From positions 1 through 11,710 of the forward strand of contig JBMNQS010000068.1 of assembly GCA_050944255.1 (NCBI GenBank): a DNA stretch of 11,710 nt, read 5' to 3'. The position numbers were made by a program, and so were the translations under genes. This DNA is from JBMNQS01 sp050944255 (GTDB lineage Bacteria > Bacillota > Clostridia > Christensenellales > Maliibacteriaceae). Shown in pieces: positions 1 through 6,867 of the stretch (its first letter is position 1; each line of letters opens with the position of its first letter). A model generated the notes under the pieces. That model saw only the letters and a program-made list of their open reading frames with translations. It had not been told where the DNA came from and did no database searches.

Positions 1-220
1 TTCCGCGCGCGGAGCCCTCCCTGAAGCGGCCCGGCCGTAGCGGTACATCAATTTTTCCCAGCATCTTCCTTTTTTTCGCTTTGTTTACCTAATATATGCA
101 GGCGGCGCATGACGGACCTTTCCCGTTATGCACAGACAGCCCGCCTCTGATCAATCCAGTGATTCTGTCTATTCCCGGAAGAAAAATGGAAGAAATTGTC
201 TCTTTCTAATTATTTCATTT
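1..220. other. Upstream region without a recognisable gene
   Basis: I see no supported gene here. All forward frames stop early, and no ribosome binding site plus start codon pair stands out. The left end holds a short GC-rich palindrome (TCCGCGCGCGGA, 2-13), and a T-run lies at about 68-76. This could be the trailing part of a neighbouring transcription unit outside the window. Base composition becomes AT-rich from about 180 towards the promoter of the next gene. Confidence 0.5.
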
Positions 221-264
221 GTGTTACAATTGTGTCAATAAGTTGTAACACAGAAGTTACAATT
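221..264 (+). promoter_or_regulatory. Promoter/leader with three GTTACAA motifs in palindromic arrangement
   Basis: Seen directly: GTGTTACAA (221-229) is the exact reverse complement of TTGTAACAC (243-251), separated by 13 bp. The second arm also forms a perfect dyad with a third copy, TTGTAAC (243-249) / GTTACAA (256-262), separated by 6 bp. GTTACAATT is directly repeated at 223-231 and 256-264, exactly 33 bp apart. TACAAT (225-230) preceded by TG (222-223) reads as an extended -10 box, so one motif copy overlaps the promoter. Transcription would then start near 237, and the 243-262 dyad would form an RNA hairpin five bases upstream of the Shine-Dalgarno sequence. Inference: an operator for an unidentified repressor, or a leader hairpin. 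I do not recognise the motif as a known regulator site. Confidence 0.55.
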
Positions 265-281
265 TGAAGGAGGTAGTACAC

Positions 282-1514
282 ATGAAACAACGGCTCGTTC
301 TTTTGGTAACAGCGGTTGCGATGCTTTTTGGCACGGCGAAAACCACATCTCTGGCCGCCCTCGCACCGCAGGAGGCCGAAAACCTGCGTGCTGATGCAGC
401 CATTTACGCATCGGCCGAACCAACCGACGCGCAGGAGGCGGACGCATTTGTAAAGGCCGCCGCACAAAACAGCGACGCGGCTGCAAGAAACGATTGCCCC
501 AGCGCCACGACGGCGCAGGCCGATCTTAAACTGACGGATACCCGCTCCGACGCGGACACGCAGGCCAATCCGGCGCCAAACAGCGCCTGCCCCTCAACGG
601 CCGCACAGAACAGCCTAAAAGAAACCGCCGCTTCGCCTTCGGCGAACGCACAAGCGAATAAAAACAGTGCTTGCCCCACCACGGCTACGCAGGCGGGCAC
701 GGGTACGCAGGCCAATACCGGCACGCAGGCGAATAAAACAAATAAGAACAACGCCTGCCCCACCACCGGCACCCAGGCCAATTCCCAAAAGAGCACTCCG
801 GCTGCCGACAAGAGCGCCGGCAAGAGCAATACGGCCTGCGACTCGGTGGGCAAAACAAGCCAGTCCTGCGGCAATGTATACGGTCAATCCTGCGCCCGCA
901 AAGATTGTGACGCCTCGACGCGCTGCAGCGACGCGGACTGCGCCTACAAGAGCGCCGCGTGCCTGAAAAGCGGCTGCGTGACCAATTCATCCTCCGGCAA
1001 CAAATCGTGCGATGTGCCCGTAAACACGCCCAATTGCCCCTGGAATCCTTCCCCGACGCCCCAGCCGTCCCAACCTCAGCCGTCTCAACCCCAACCTTCC
1101 CAGCCGCAGCCTTCGCCCCAGCCTTCGCAAAATATCGATAACCTTTCCTTCGAGGAGCAGGTCGTAGCGCTGGTCAATCAGGAGCGGGCGGCCCAGGGCC
1201 TTTCCGCGCTGACGCTCAACACAGATTTGGCCAAGGTGGCCAGGGCCAAATCCCAGGACATGCGCGATAACGGCTATTTTTCCCACACGAGCCCCACTTA
1301 CGGTTCGCCCTTTGACATGATGAGAGCCTTCGGCATTTCCTACCGGACCGCCGGAGAGAATATCGCCATGGGACAGTCCTCTCCGCAGGCCGTTATGACG
1401 GCGTGGATGAACTCCCCCGGGCACCGGGCCAATATTTTAAATTCCTCCTACACGCAGATCGGGGTGGGTTATGTGTCCGGCGGCCACTACTGGACGCAGA
1501 TGTTCACCGGTTAA
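282..1514 (+). CDS. Secreted cysteine-rich CAP/SCP-domain protein (YkwD-like)
   Basis: A 410-residue exported protein. I chose the ATG at 282 because AAGGAGGT (267-274) sits 7 bases upstream; an in-frame TTG at 264 lies before that site. Residues 1-28 are a signal peptide (Lys/Arg start, hydrophobic core, likely cleavage after SLAALA). Residues 29-180 are Ala/Thr/Asn/Gln-rich, with a recurring Cys-Pro-Ser/Thr motif at Cys72, Cys103, Cys131 and Cys159. Residues 186-252 hold ten more cysteines. A Pro-Gln-Pro-Ser linker (about 257-283) leads to a C-terminal CAP domain (about 288-410). Its expected polar residues are present: His335 (FSHTSP), Glu359 (GENIA) and His381 (GHRANIL). Bacterial CAP proteins of this type are secreted or wall-associated and mostly of unknown activity; sporulation and envelope roles are known for some. 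The gene stands alone, with its own promoter and terminator. The domain call is confident; the function of the Cys-rich half is unknown. Confidence 0.9.
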   Translation: MKQRLVLLVTAVAMLFGTAKTTSLAALAPQEAENLRADAAIYASAEPTDAQEADAFVKAAAQNSDAAARNDCPSATTAQADLKLTDTRSDADTQANPAPNSACPSTAAQNSLKETAASPSANAQANKNSACPTTATQAGTGTQANTGTQANKTNKNNACPTTGTQANSQKSTPAADKSAGKSNTACDSVGKTSQSCGNVYGQSCARKDCDASTRCSDADCAYKSAACLKSGCVTNSSSGNKSCDVPVNTPNCPWNPSPTPQPSQPQPSQPQPSQPQPSPQPSQNIDNLSFEEQVVALVNQERAAQGLSALTLNTDLAKVARAKSQDMRDNGYFSHTSPTYGSPFDMMRAFGISYRTAGENIAMGQSSPQAVMTAWMNSPGHRANILNSSYTQIGVGYVSGGHYWTQMFTG

Positions 1515-1558
1515 GCGCCGGCATCGCCGTGTGAGTGGTTTGGCGCAGGACATAAAAC

Positions 1559-1594
1559 AAAAGGGCCGCGGGATCAGTATTCCGCGGCCCTTTT
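1559..1594 (+). terminator. Strong intrinsic terminator after the CAP gene
   Basis: AAAAGGGCCGCGG (1559-1571) pairs perfectly with CCGCGGCCCTTTT (1582-1594), giving a 13-bp stem with a 10-nt loop. The A/T ends allow it to work in either direction. It lies 44 bp after the stop codon of the CAP-domain gene. Confidence 0.88.
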
Positions 1595-1910
1595 CAAACG
1601 CAGACCACGAATTTTTTTGGGGCAGCTCCATATTTTTATTCACGCAGGCGTTTCCCTTGAGCGCCGCGCATATTTTATCCTTGATTTTGATGACGATATT
1701 TATTATAATTAAAACAACATATACGGTGCAACAATGGCAATGCAGTTCAATGGCAAAACACGCTTTGCTAAAGTGATGCGGACAAACACATTTTCTGTAT
1801 ATTTATGGATATCAATATTTCGGCTTCTAATGAATTTGAAATAGGCATATTTGTTTTTCTGATTACGTATTGTTTTGCACAAAAAATTGATGTTTGGAGG
1901 TGAAATCTTT
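1595..1910 (+). promoter_or_regulatory. AT-rich intergenic region with a sigma-A type promoter
   Basis: This gene-free stretch is clearly AT-richer than the flanking genes. It contains TTGATT (1681-1686) and TATAAT (1704-1709) separated by exactly 17 bp, a near-consensus housekeeping promoter reading towards the membrane protein gene at 1911. The predicted start near 1716 leaves an untranslated leader of roughly 195 nt, in which I see no recognisable riboswitch or strong hairpin. The leader ends in GGAGGTGA (1896-1903). Confidence 0.6.
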
Positions 1911-2963
1911 ATGGATGGTACCAGTGCGTTTCGTTTTAAAAAAGACGCTAAGTTGTCGATGATCGCGGCTGTTCTCATCATTTTGACGGATATGATGACC
2001 GTCATTTTTTCCGCCAGATTTTTTTTTCAGAGACCACTGTTAACCCTGGTAACTGAGTTTGTCCTGCCCGTTGCGATGGGCCTTTTTATTTTCGTTATGG
2101 GCAGAAAAGACTATAGAATACTCGGGATTCTGGCACTGTTGAGGGCTCCGGGACGCTTGGCGCTTCATTTATATTTTTTCACTGCTATGCTTACCGCCGG
2201 GTCTTTCAATGTTTTTACGGCATTTTTTCAGATCTATTATGTCAATATGCTGCTTTTATTGGCGTTTCAAATATTCGGCGGCGGAAAAAAGCTCCGGCTG
2301 CTTCCCTTCTTCTTGCTTGGGGTCATTCCAGTACAAATGATCGCTTCTCTGGCGCAGCTCGTCATCACCGAAACACGCATAACGATGTATTTGTGGTCGT
2401 TTGTGGTGCTGGGACCGCTTTTAAGCTATATCGGGCTGGGCCTTTTATCTCTGGCGGTAAAGTACGAAACGGAAGGCGTGTATACAATGAACTGCTTTAC
2501 GAACAAAACGGTCCATGATCATTTATCTGTGCAGGCACAGCCGGCTTTTCAGGAGAAATTAAGGGATTACAACGAAAAGGGCCTGCCGGCCGATGACATG
2601 ACGGAAGCAAAATTATTTGCGCAGGCCGTTGAATCGCTGTCGCCGGAAGCGCCTGAAACGGCCAAAATTTCGGGCCTGGATGAAATGACTGTTGCAGAGA
2701 CCAGGAAACATGGCTTTATAAGCTATACCGTCGCGGGGTGGGTGGATTCACCCAACAGTAACGGAACCGTGATCCGGGCACCCTTCACGATATCCGTATT
2801 CAAAAAAGGCGGCGCATGGAAAACGGCGGTCCATTTATCATCCCTGCAGCCCTCTGTGAAAATAAACGCCGGCTTTGTGGGTCATTATGCCGTCGCGCTT
2901 GCCGTCACTGTAGCGGTGGGCGCCCTCTTGTACGTCATTTTCAAACCCATATACCTTTTTTAA
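1911..2963 (+). CDS. Unrecognised polytopic membrane protein with a soluble domain
   Basis: I do not recognise a family. The protein has 350 residues from the ATG at 1911, chosen because GGAGGTGA (1896-1903) lies 7 bases upstream; an in-frame ATG at 1875 lies before this site and has no ribosome binding site of its own. Hydrophobic segments lie at about 15-36, 42-63, 70-92, 96-121, 129-151 and 159-183, with one more near the C-terminus (324-345). Basic residues at 8-14, 65-69 and 126-129 suggest a cytoplasmic N-terminus. The soluble segment 184-322 would then be cytoplasmic and tethered at both ends. That segment is mixed-charge and contains no nucleotide-binding or catalytic motif I can identify. 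The gene is isolated, driven by the promoter at 1681-1709, and AT-richer than its neighbours, which may indicate a different evolutionary history. Confidence 0.75.
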   Translation: MDGTSAFRFKKDAKLSMIAAVLIILTDMMTVIFSARFFFQRPLLTLVTEFVLPVAMGLFIFVMGRKDYRILGILALLRAPGRLALHLYFFTAMLTAGSFNVFTAFFQIYYVNMLLLLAFQIFGGGKKLRLLPFFLLGVIPVQMIASLAQLVITETRITMYLWSFVVLGPLLSYIGLGLLSLAVKYETEGVYTMNCFTNKTVHDHLSVQAQPAFQEKLRDYNEKGLPADDMTEAKLFAQAVESLSPEAPETAKISGLDEMTVAETRKHGFISYTVAGWVDSPNSNGTVIRAPFTISVFKKGGAWKTAVHLSSLQPSVKINAGFVGHYAVALAVTVAVGALLYVIFKPIYLF

Positions 2964-3286
2964 TCACACACAGGCTATGCACGCCATTTTTCCCCGCGGC
3001 ATTTCACCGGTCATTAAAGGCTGTGAAAACAGCGCATGCGCCTGCGCAAAAAGGCGGCCATGTCCGGCAGGCAATCAAATTCATGCGCTTGTGTATTGAA
3101 AAAATTATTTGTTCAATGCTTTAATAATGGCCAAAATGTGTTCGGCCCGGCTTGGGATAATTTTAAAATGCCCTTACCAGGTCTTTTGTCATGCACGGCG
3201 CGGCCGCCTCAAGATTAAAAACTCCCGCGGTCTTGAACCCTTTTCAATCGTTTTTCGGATAAATTGCTCACCGCTTCTAACTGTAT
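2964..3286. other. Intergenic region, no gene seen
   Basis: The stretch between the membrane protein gene and the gap terminator shows no supported coding region. Minor structures are a 6-bp AT-rich dyad ATTGAA/TTCAAT (3095-3100/3112-3117) and TCAAGA/TCTTGA (3209-3214/3231-3236). Neither is followed by a clear T-run, so I found no convincing terminator for the upstream plus-strand gene. Composition remains mixed and lower in GC than the gap gene. Confidence 0.45.
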
Positions 3287-3337
3287 AAAAAAATACCTCT
3301 CTTTCTTTCGCATACGCTGCTTCGAAAAAGAGGTATT
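3287..3337 (-). terminator. Intrinsic terminator downstream of gap
   Basis: AATACCTCT (3292-3300) is the exact complement of AGAGGTATT (3329-3337), and TTTCG/CGAAA within the loop can extend the pairing. Read on the minus strand, the stem runs straight into seven T residues (A-run at 3287-3293 on the plus strand). This fits a rho-independent terminator about 150 bp past the gap stop codon. A weaker bulged dyad lies nearer to gap (about 3430-3455). Confidence 0.72.
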
Positions 3338-3483
3338 ATCGTCTGTTGGAATAACGGCTTCGCTACCGCATTTTATTGGAACAGACCGTTTTGTCGCTAC
3401 GCCGCCCAATCATCCTTTTATCCAATAAAGCGAGGTATACGCCAATACCGCGTCAAGCCTTAGAGCCCGTCAAACACCGCAGT

Positions 3484-4500
3484 TTACGCGTTGTCCACTT
3501 CGCTCATGTAAATCACCAGATCCACCAGCTTGTTGGAATAGCCCCATTCGTTGTCGTACCAGGCCACCAGTTTCACGAAGTTGTCGGAAAGCTGGATGCC
3601 GGCGTCGGCGTCGAAGATGCTGGTCCTGGGATCGGTGATGAAGTCGGTGGAGACCACCGCGTCCTCGGTGTAGCCGATGATGCCGGCAAAGCGCTCGGAT
3701 TCGGAGGCGGCCTTCATCACTTTTTTGATCTCCTCATAGGTGGTGGGCTTCTCCAGGCGGCAGGTCAGATCCACCACCGATACGTTCAGCGTGGGCACGC
3801 GGAAGGCCATGCCCGTCAACTTGCCGTTGAGCTCGGGGATGACAAGGCCCACGGCCTTGGCGGCGCCGGTGGAGGAGGGAATGATGTTGATGGAGGCCGC
3901 GCGGCCGCCGCGCCAGTCTTTGGCGGAGGGGCCGTCCACGGTTTTCTGCGTGGCCGTGGTGGAATGGACCGTGGTCATCAGGCCCTCGAGGATGCCGAAC
4001 TCGTCGTGGATGACCTTGGCCAGCGGCGCAAGGGCGTTGGTGGTGCACGAAGCGTTGGATACCACCACCATATCGGCGGTATATTTTTCCTCATTGACGC
4101 CCATGACGAAGGTAGGCGTTTCCTTATCTTTGGCCGGAGCGCTGATGCAGACCTTCTTGGCGCCGCCCACAAGGTGGGCGGAAGCGGCTTCGGTGGTGGT
4201 GAACACGCCGGTGGACTCGATGATGTACTCGGCGCCGCACTCGCTCCAGGGGATTTCCTTGGGGTCACGGAAGGCATAGACGCTGATGGCATTGCCGTTG
4301 ACCACCAGTTTGCCGTCGGCTATGGCGATGCTGCCTTTGAACTGGCCGTGGATGGAGTCGTACTGAAGCATGTATTTCATGTACTCCAGATCGATGAAAG
4401 GATCGTTGATGCCGCAGATTTTTACTTGGGGATTTTCGCAGGCAGCCCGGAAAGCAAGGCGTCCGATGCGGCCAAAGCCGTTAATGCCGATGTTTGTCAT
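3484..4500 (-). CDS. gap: Glyceraldehyde-3-phosphate dehydrogenase (type I, eukaryote/proteobacteria-like)
   Basis: A 338-residue, full-length cytosolic glycolytic enzyme that converts glyceraldehyde-3-phosphate, phosphate and NAD+ to 1,3-bisphosphoglycerate. The N-terminal Rossmann motif is INGFGRIGR (6-14), with Asp33 in INDPF as expected for NAD+ preference. The catalytic Cys152 lies in SNASCTTN, and the base His179 in TVHSTTATQ. The C-terminus has the conserved WYDNEWGYSN. The phosphate-binding loop region reads KTVDGPSAKDWRGGR followed by NIIPSSTGAAKAVG. This is the form typical of E. coli GapA and eukaryotic cytosolic GAPDH, not the HKDLRRARAAA form of Bacillus-type enzymes. The usual second cysteine four residues after the catalytic one is Ala156. 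Start: GGAGGG (4510-4515) lies 9 nt before the ATG. The gene has its own promoter (4534-4562) and a downstream terminator. Confidence 0.97.
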   Translation of the reverse strand: MTNIGINGFGRIGRLAFRAACENPQVKICGINDPFIDLEYMKYMLQYDSIHGQFKGSIAIADGKLVVNGNAISVYAFRDPKEIPWSECGAEYIIESTGVFTTTEAASAHLVGGAKKVCISAPAKDKETPTFVMGVNEEKYTADMVVVSNASCTTNALAPLAKVIHDEFGILEGLMTTVHSTTATQKTVDGPSAKDWRGGRAASINIIPSSTGAAKAVGLVIPELNGKLTGMAFRVPTLNVSVVDLTCRLEKPTTYEEIKKVMKAASESERFAGIIGYTEDAVVSTDFITDPRTSIFDADAGIQLSDNFVKLVAWYDNEWGYSNKLVDLVIYMSEVDNA

Positions 4501-4533
4501 GGATAAATTCCCTCCTGAAACTCAAATTCAAAA

Positions 4534-4562
4534 TAAATACTGTCCCACCAGTTATTGTACAA
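4534..4562 (-). promoter_or_regulatory. Predicted gap promoter
   Basis: On the minus strand, TTGTAC (4557-4562) and TATTTA (4534-4539) are separated by exactly 17 bp, in the gap between the aminopeptidase stop and the gap start. Transcription would begin near 4527, leaving a short leader with the Shine-Dalgarno sequence. I find only weak dyads between 4564 and 4625, so some read-through from the upstream aminopeptidase is possible. Confidence 0.6.
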
Positions 4563-4629
4563 CCGGACCCCTTAAAAGACAAGGGATTTTGCGTTTTTGT
4601 TAAAAACTTAACGCTCTTTTCATACTCTT

Positions 4630-5745
4630 TTACGCAAGCTCGTCCGGGTTCAGGCACGAGAGCTCCTCCAATACGAAAAGCCCGTCCTTGCGGATCAGTA
4701 CGTCGTCGAAGTAGATTTCGCCGCCGCCCCAATCGGGGGTCTGGATCAGTACCAGGTCCCAGTGTACGGCGGATTTATTGCCGTTGAAGGCGTCGTCGTA
4801 GCTGCTGCCGGGGGTGAAGTGGATGCTGCCCCGGATCTTCTCGTCAAAGAGCGTATCGCCCATAGGCTCGGTGATAAACGGATTGACGCCGATGGCAAAC
4901 TCGCCCACGTAGCGGGCACCCTCGTCGGTATCGAGTATACGGTTGATCCGCTCATTGTCGTTGGAGGAGGCCTCCACGATCTTTCCGTCCTTGAACGTAA
5001 AGGAGATGTTCTCGAACTTGAAGCCGTCGTGGATGCTGGGGGTGTTGTAGGCCAGCGTGCCGTTGACGCTGTCTCGGGCGGGGGCGGTGTACACCTCCCC
5101 GTCGGGGATGTTCATTTTCCCGTCGCACTTGATGGCGGGGATGTCCCGGATGGAAAACCGCAGGTCCGTTCCCGGCCCGGTGATGCGCACCTTGTCGGTG
5201 CGGTTCATCAGCTCCACCAGAGCGTCCATAGCCACGGACATCTTGCCGTAGTCCAGCGTGCATACGTCAAAGTAGAAATCCTCGAACTTTTCGGTGGACA
5301 TGCTTGCCATCTGCGCCATGGAGGCGGTGGGCCAGCGCAGCACCACCCATTTGGTGTGGGGCACCCGCAGTTTGCCGTGCACCCGTTTCCAGAAGAGTTT
5401 CTGGTAAAGCTCGTTTTTCTCTTGGGGCACATCGCTCATCTCGTAGGCATTGTCGCCGCCGCGAAGCCCGATGTACGCCTGCATCTTTTCCATGAAGGCG
5501 CCTTCCCTCTCGGCCATCATATTGAGCTGTGCCTCGGTAAAGCCCTGGAACAGGCTGCGCTGCACCCGTGCGTCCTTGAGCCACACATGGGGCACCCCGC
5601 CCGCCTCATAGGCCACCTTCACCAGCTCGGCAACCATTTCCACGTCCACGCCGTGGGCCTCGATGAGGATGTTTTCGCCTTCTTTCAGGCTGCAGGAATA
5701 AGTAATCAGGCTGCGGGCCAGCTTCTTCATTCGCGAATCAATCAT
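4630..5745 (-). CDS. M29-family metallo-aminopeptidase (AmpS/AmpT type)
   Basis: A 371-residue cytosolic exopeptidase that removes N-terminal residues from peptides using two metal ions. Family M29 shows a smooth N-terminal alpha/beta domain followed by the metal site in the C-terminal half. The probable ligands, matched to the known M29 pattern, are Glu217 (PDGEVYT), Glu282 (VGEFAIGVN), His309 (SIHFTPG), His328 and Asp330 (AVHWDLV). The NIPDGEVYTAP and GEIYFDD segments are also family-like. Length is slightly below the usual 400 or so residues, but nothing essential appears missing. Start: AAGGAA about 6 nt before the ATG is a weak site. The upstream glycosyltransferase ends 23 bp before, so the two are probably cotranscribed. 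No link in function between them is evident. Confidence 0.9.
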   Translation of the reverse strand: MIDSRMKKLARSLITYSCSLKEGENILIEAHGVDVEMVAELVKVAYEAGGVPHVWLKDARVQRSLFQGFTEAQLNMMAEREGAFMEKMQAYIGLRGGDNAYEMSDVPQEKNELYQKLFWKRVHGKLRVPHTKWVVLRWPTASMAQMASMSTEKFEDFYFDVCTLDYGKMSVAMDALVELMNRTDKVRITGPGTDLRFSIRDIPAIKCDGKMNIPDGEVYTAPARDSVNGTLAYNTPSIHDGFKFENISFTFKDGKIVEASSNDNERINRILDTDEGARYVGEFAIGVNPFITEPMGDTLFDEKIRGSIHFTPGSSYDDAFNGNKSAVHWDLVLIQTPDWGGGEIYFDDVLIRKDGLFVLEELSCLNPDELA

Positions 5746-5768
5746 AGCTTTTCCTTCTTTATCTCATT

Positions 5769-6713
5769 TTAGTCTTTGGCGTCGTCCATGCCGTAGGTAT
5801 CCCGGACGATGTAGAGCGGGCGGTCCTTGCTCTGCTCGAAAATCCGGCCGATGTAGGCGCCTTGCAGGCCCAGCATTACCAGGGTCAGCCCCTGCACCGC
5901 GCCCAAAAGCGCGATGAGGAAGTGATAGCCCGGCACGTTTTGCGTGACGCACCAGATGATAAACGCCGCCAGCAGGTAAAGGCTGAAAAACGCGCCGACG
6001 ATCATGCCGGCCATAGTGGCCCAAGACAGGGGCTTGTAAGAGAAGGACATGATGCCGTCCGAGGCCAGTTTCAGCATCTTTTTCAGCGGGTACTTCGTCT
6101 CTCCCGCCCAGCGCTCGTCGCGGCGGTATTCCAGCGGCGTCTGATTGAACCCGATCCAGGCCACCATGCCCCGCAGAAAGCGGCTCTTCTCCGGCATGGC
6201 GCCCATGATGTCGATGATCTGCCGGTCGATCAGCCGGAAATCCCCGGTGTCCTTGGGGATGGCGTCGCCGGTCAGTTTGCCCAGCACGCGGTAGTACAGC
6301 CACGCGGTGAACAGCTTGAACCGGCTCTCCCCCTCGCGCGAGACCCGTTTTCCGTAGACCACCTCGAATCCCTCGCGCCACTTGGCCACCATGTCCGGGA
6401 TCATCTCCGGCGGGTCCTGCAGGTCCGCGTCGATGATCACCGCGCAGTCGCCCCGGCAAAAGTCCATGCCCGCCGATACGGCCACCTGATGCCCGAAATT
6501 GCGGGCGAAGTCCACGATCTTCACATGGCTGTCGCCGCTTTGGATACCGCGCATGATCTCCATGGTCTTATCGCGGCTGCCGTCATTGATAAACACCAGC
6601 TCGTAGTCGTCGCCCATGCCCCGCATCACCGCCGTCAGGCGGCGGTAGGTCTCGGCAATGACTTCCTGCTCGTTGTACATGGGTACAATCACGCTGATCA
6701 GCGCCTTTTGCAT
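5769..6713 (-). CDS. GT2-family polyprenyl-phosphate glycosyltransferase (GtrB/DPM1-like)
   Basis: A 314-residue membrane-anchored family 2 glycosyltransferase. Enzymes of this branch (GtrB, CsbB, DPM1-like) move a sugar from a nucleotide donor to undecaprenyl phosphate on the cytoplasmic face, for later use in decorating envelope polymers. Visible motifs are SVIVPMYNE (7-15), FINDGSRD (41-48), FARNFGHQ (69-76), the metal-binding DADLQDPPE (95-103) and TGDFRLIDR (about 157-165). An amphipathic segment and two C-terminal membrane helices (about 231-256 and 264-290) follow, the standard architecture. The start has GGAGGG about 8 nt upstream. It is first in a probable two-gene unit with the aminopeptidase. 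No flippase or GT-C partner is in the window, so sugar and acceptor cannot be named. Confidence 0.93.
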   Translation of the reverse strand: MQKALISVIVPMYNEQEVIAETYRRLTAVMRGMGDDYELVFINDGSRDKTMEIMRGIQSGDSHVKIVDFARNFGHQVAVSAGMDFCRGDCAVIIDADLQDPPEMIPDMVAKWREGFEVVYGKRVSREGESRFKLFTAWLYYRVLGKLTGDAIPKDTGDFRLIDRQIIDIMGAMPEKSRFLRGMVAWIGFNQTPLEYRRDERWAGETKYPLKKMLKLASDGIMSFSYKPLSWATMAGMIVGAFFSLYLLAAFIIWCVTQNVPGYHFLIALLGAVQGLTLVMLGLQGAYIGRIFEQSKDRPLYIVRDTYGMDDAKD

Positions 6714-6772
6714 CGCGTTCCCTCCCCGAATAAAAGGCCTCCGCCCGTTTTATGGTTCCATCAAATACCAAT

Positions 6773-6801
6773 ATTATACATCCCCGGGCGGTTTGGGGCA
6801 A
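6773..6801 (-). promoter_or_regulatory. Promoter for the glycosyltransferase gene
   Basis: On the minus strand, TTGCCC (6796-6801) and a perfect TATAAT (6773-6778) are spaced by 17 bp. This is divergent from the promoter of the TM2 gene just to the right. The leader to the ATG at 6713 is about 55 nt. Confidence 0.65.
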
Positions 6802-6806
6802 TGCAT

Positions 6807-6837
6807 TTTACCCGATGGAGCCGCTTTGTGGTATAAT
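6807..6837 (+). promoter_or_regulatory. Promoter for the B-box/TM2 gene
   Basis: TATAAT (6832-6837) is preceded by TGG (6829-6831), forming a consensus extended -10 element. A weak TTTACC (6807-6812) could act as a -35 box. Extended -10 promoters tolerate weak -35 boxes. Transcription would start about 25 nt before the ATG, giving a very short leader. Confidence 0.62.
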
Positions 6838-6867
6838 GAATCAACGCTTTTTGTGGAGGGTTGTCTT

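Noticed and set aside
1..91. C-terminal end of a plus-strand gene entering from the left edge
   Set aside because: One frame stays open to about 91, but it is too short and compositionally uninformative to call.
404..990. Overlapping frames on both strands in the repetitive part of the CAP gene
   Set aside because: They result from the GC-rich, repetitive coding sequence; the plus-strand frame from 282 has signal peptide, linker, CAP domain and ribosome binding site.
3376..4506. A 376-codon open frame on the plus strand opposite gap
   Set aside because: It is the mirror of a clear gap gene on the other strand; long antisense frames are expected in GC-rich coding DNA. Its product is low-complexity Gly/Val/His-rich and matches no family I recognise.
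4568..4585. Terminator between the aminopeptidase and gap (CCCTT/AAGGG dyad)
   Set aside because: The stem has only 5 bp, and a T-rich tail exists only on the plus strand, opposite to the direction of the genes.
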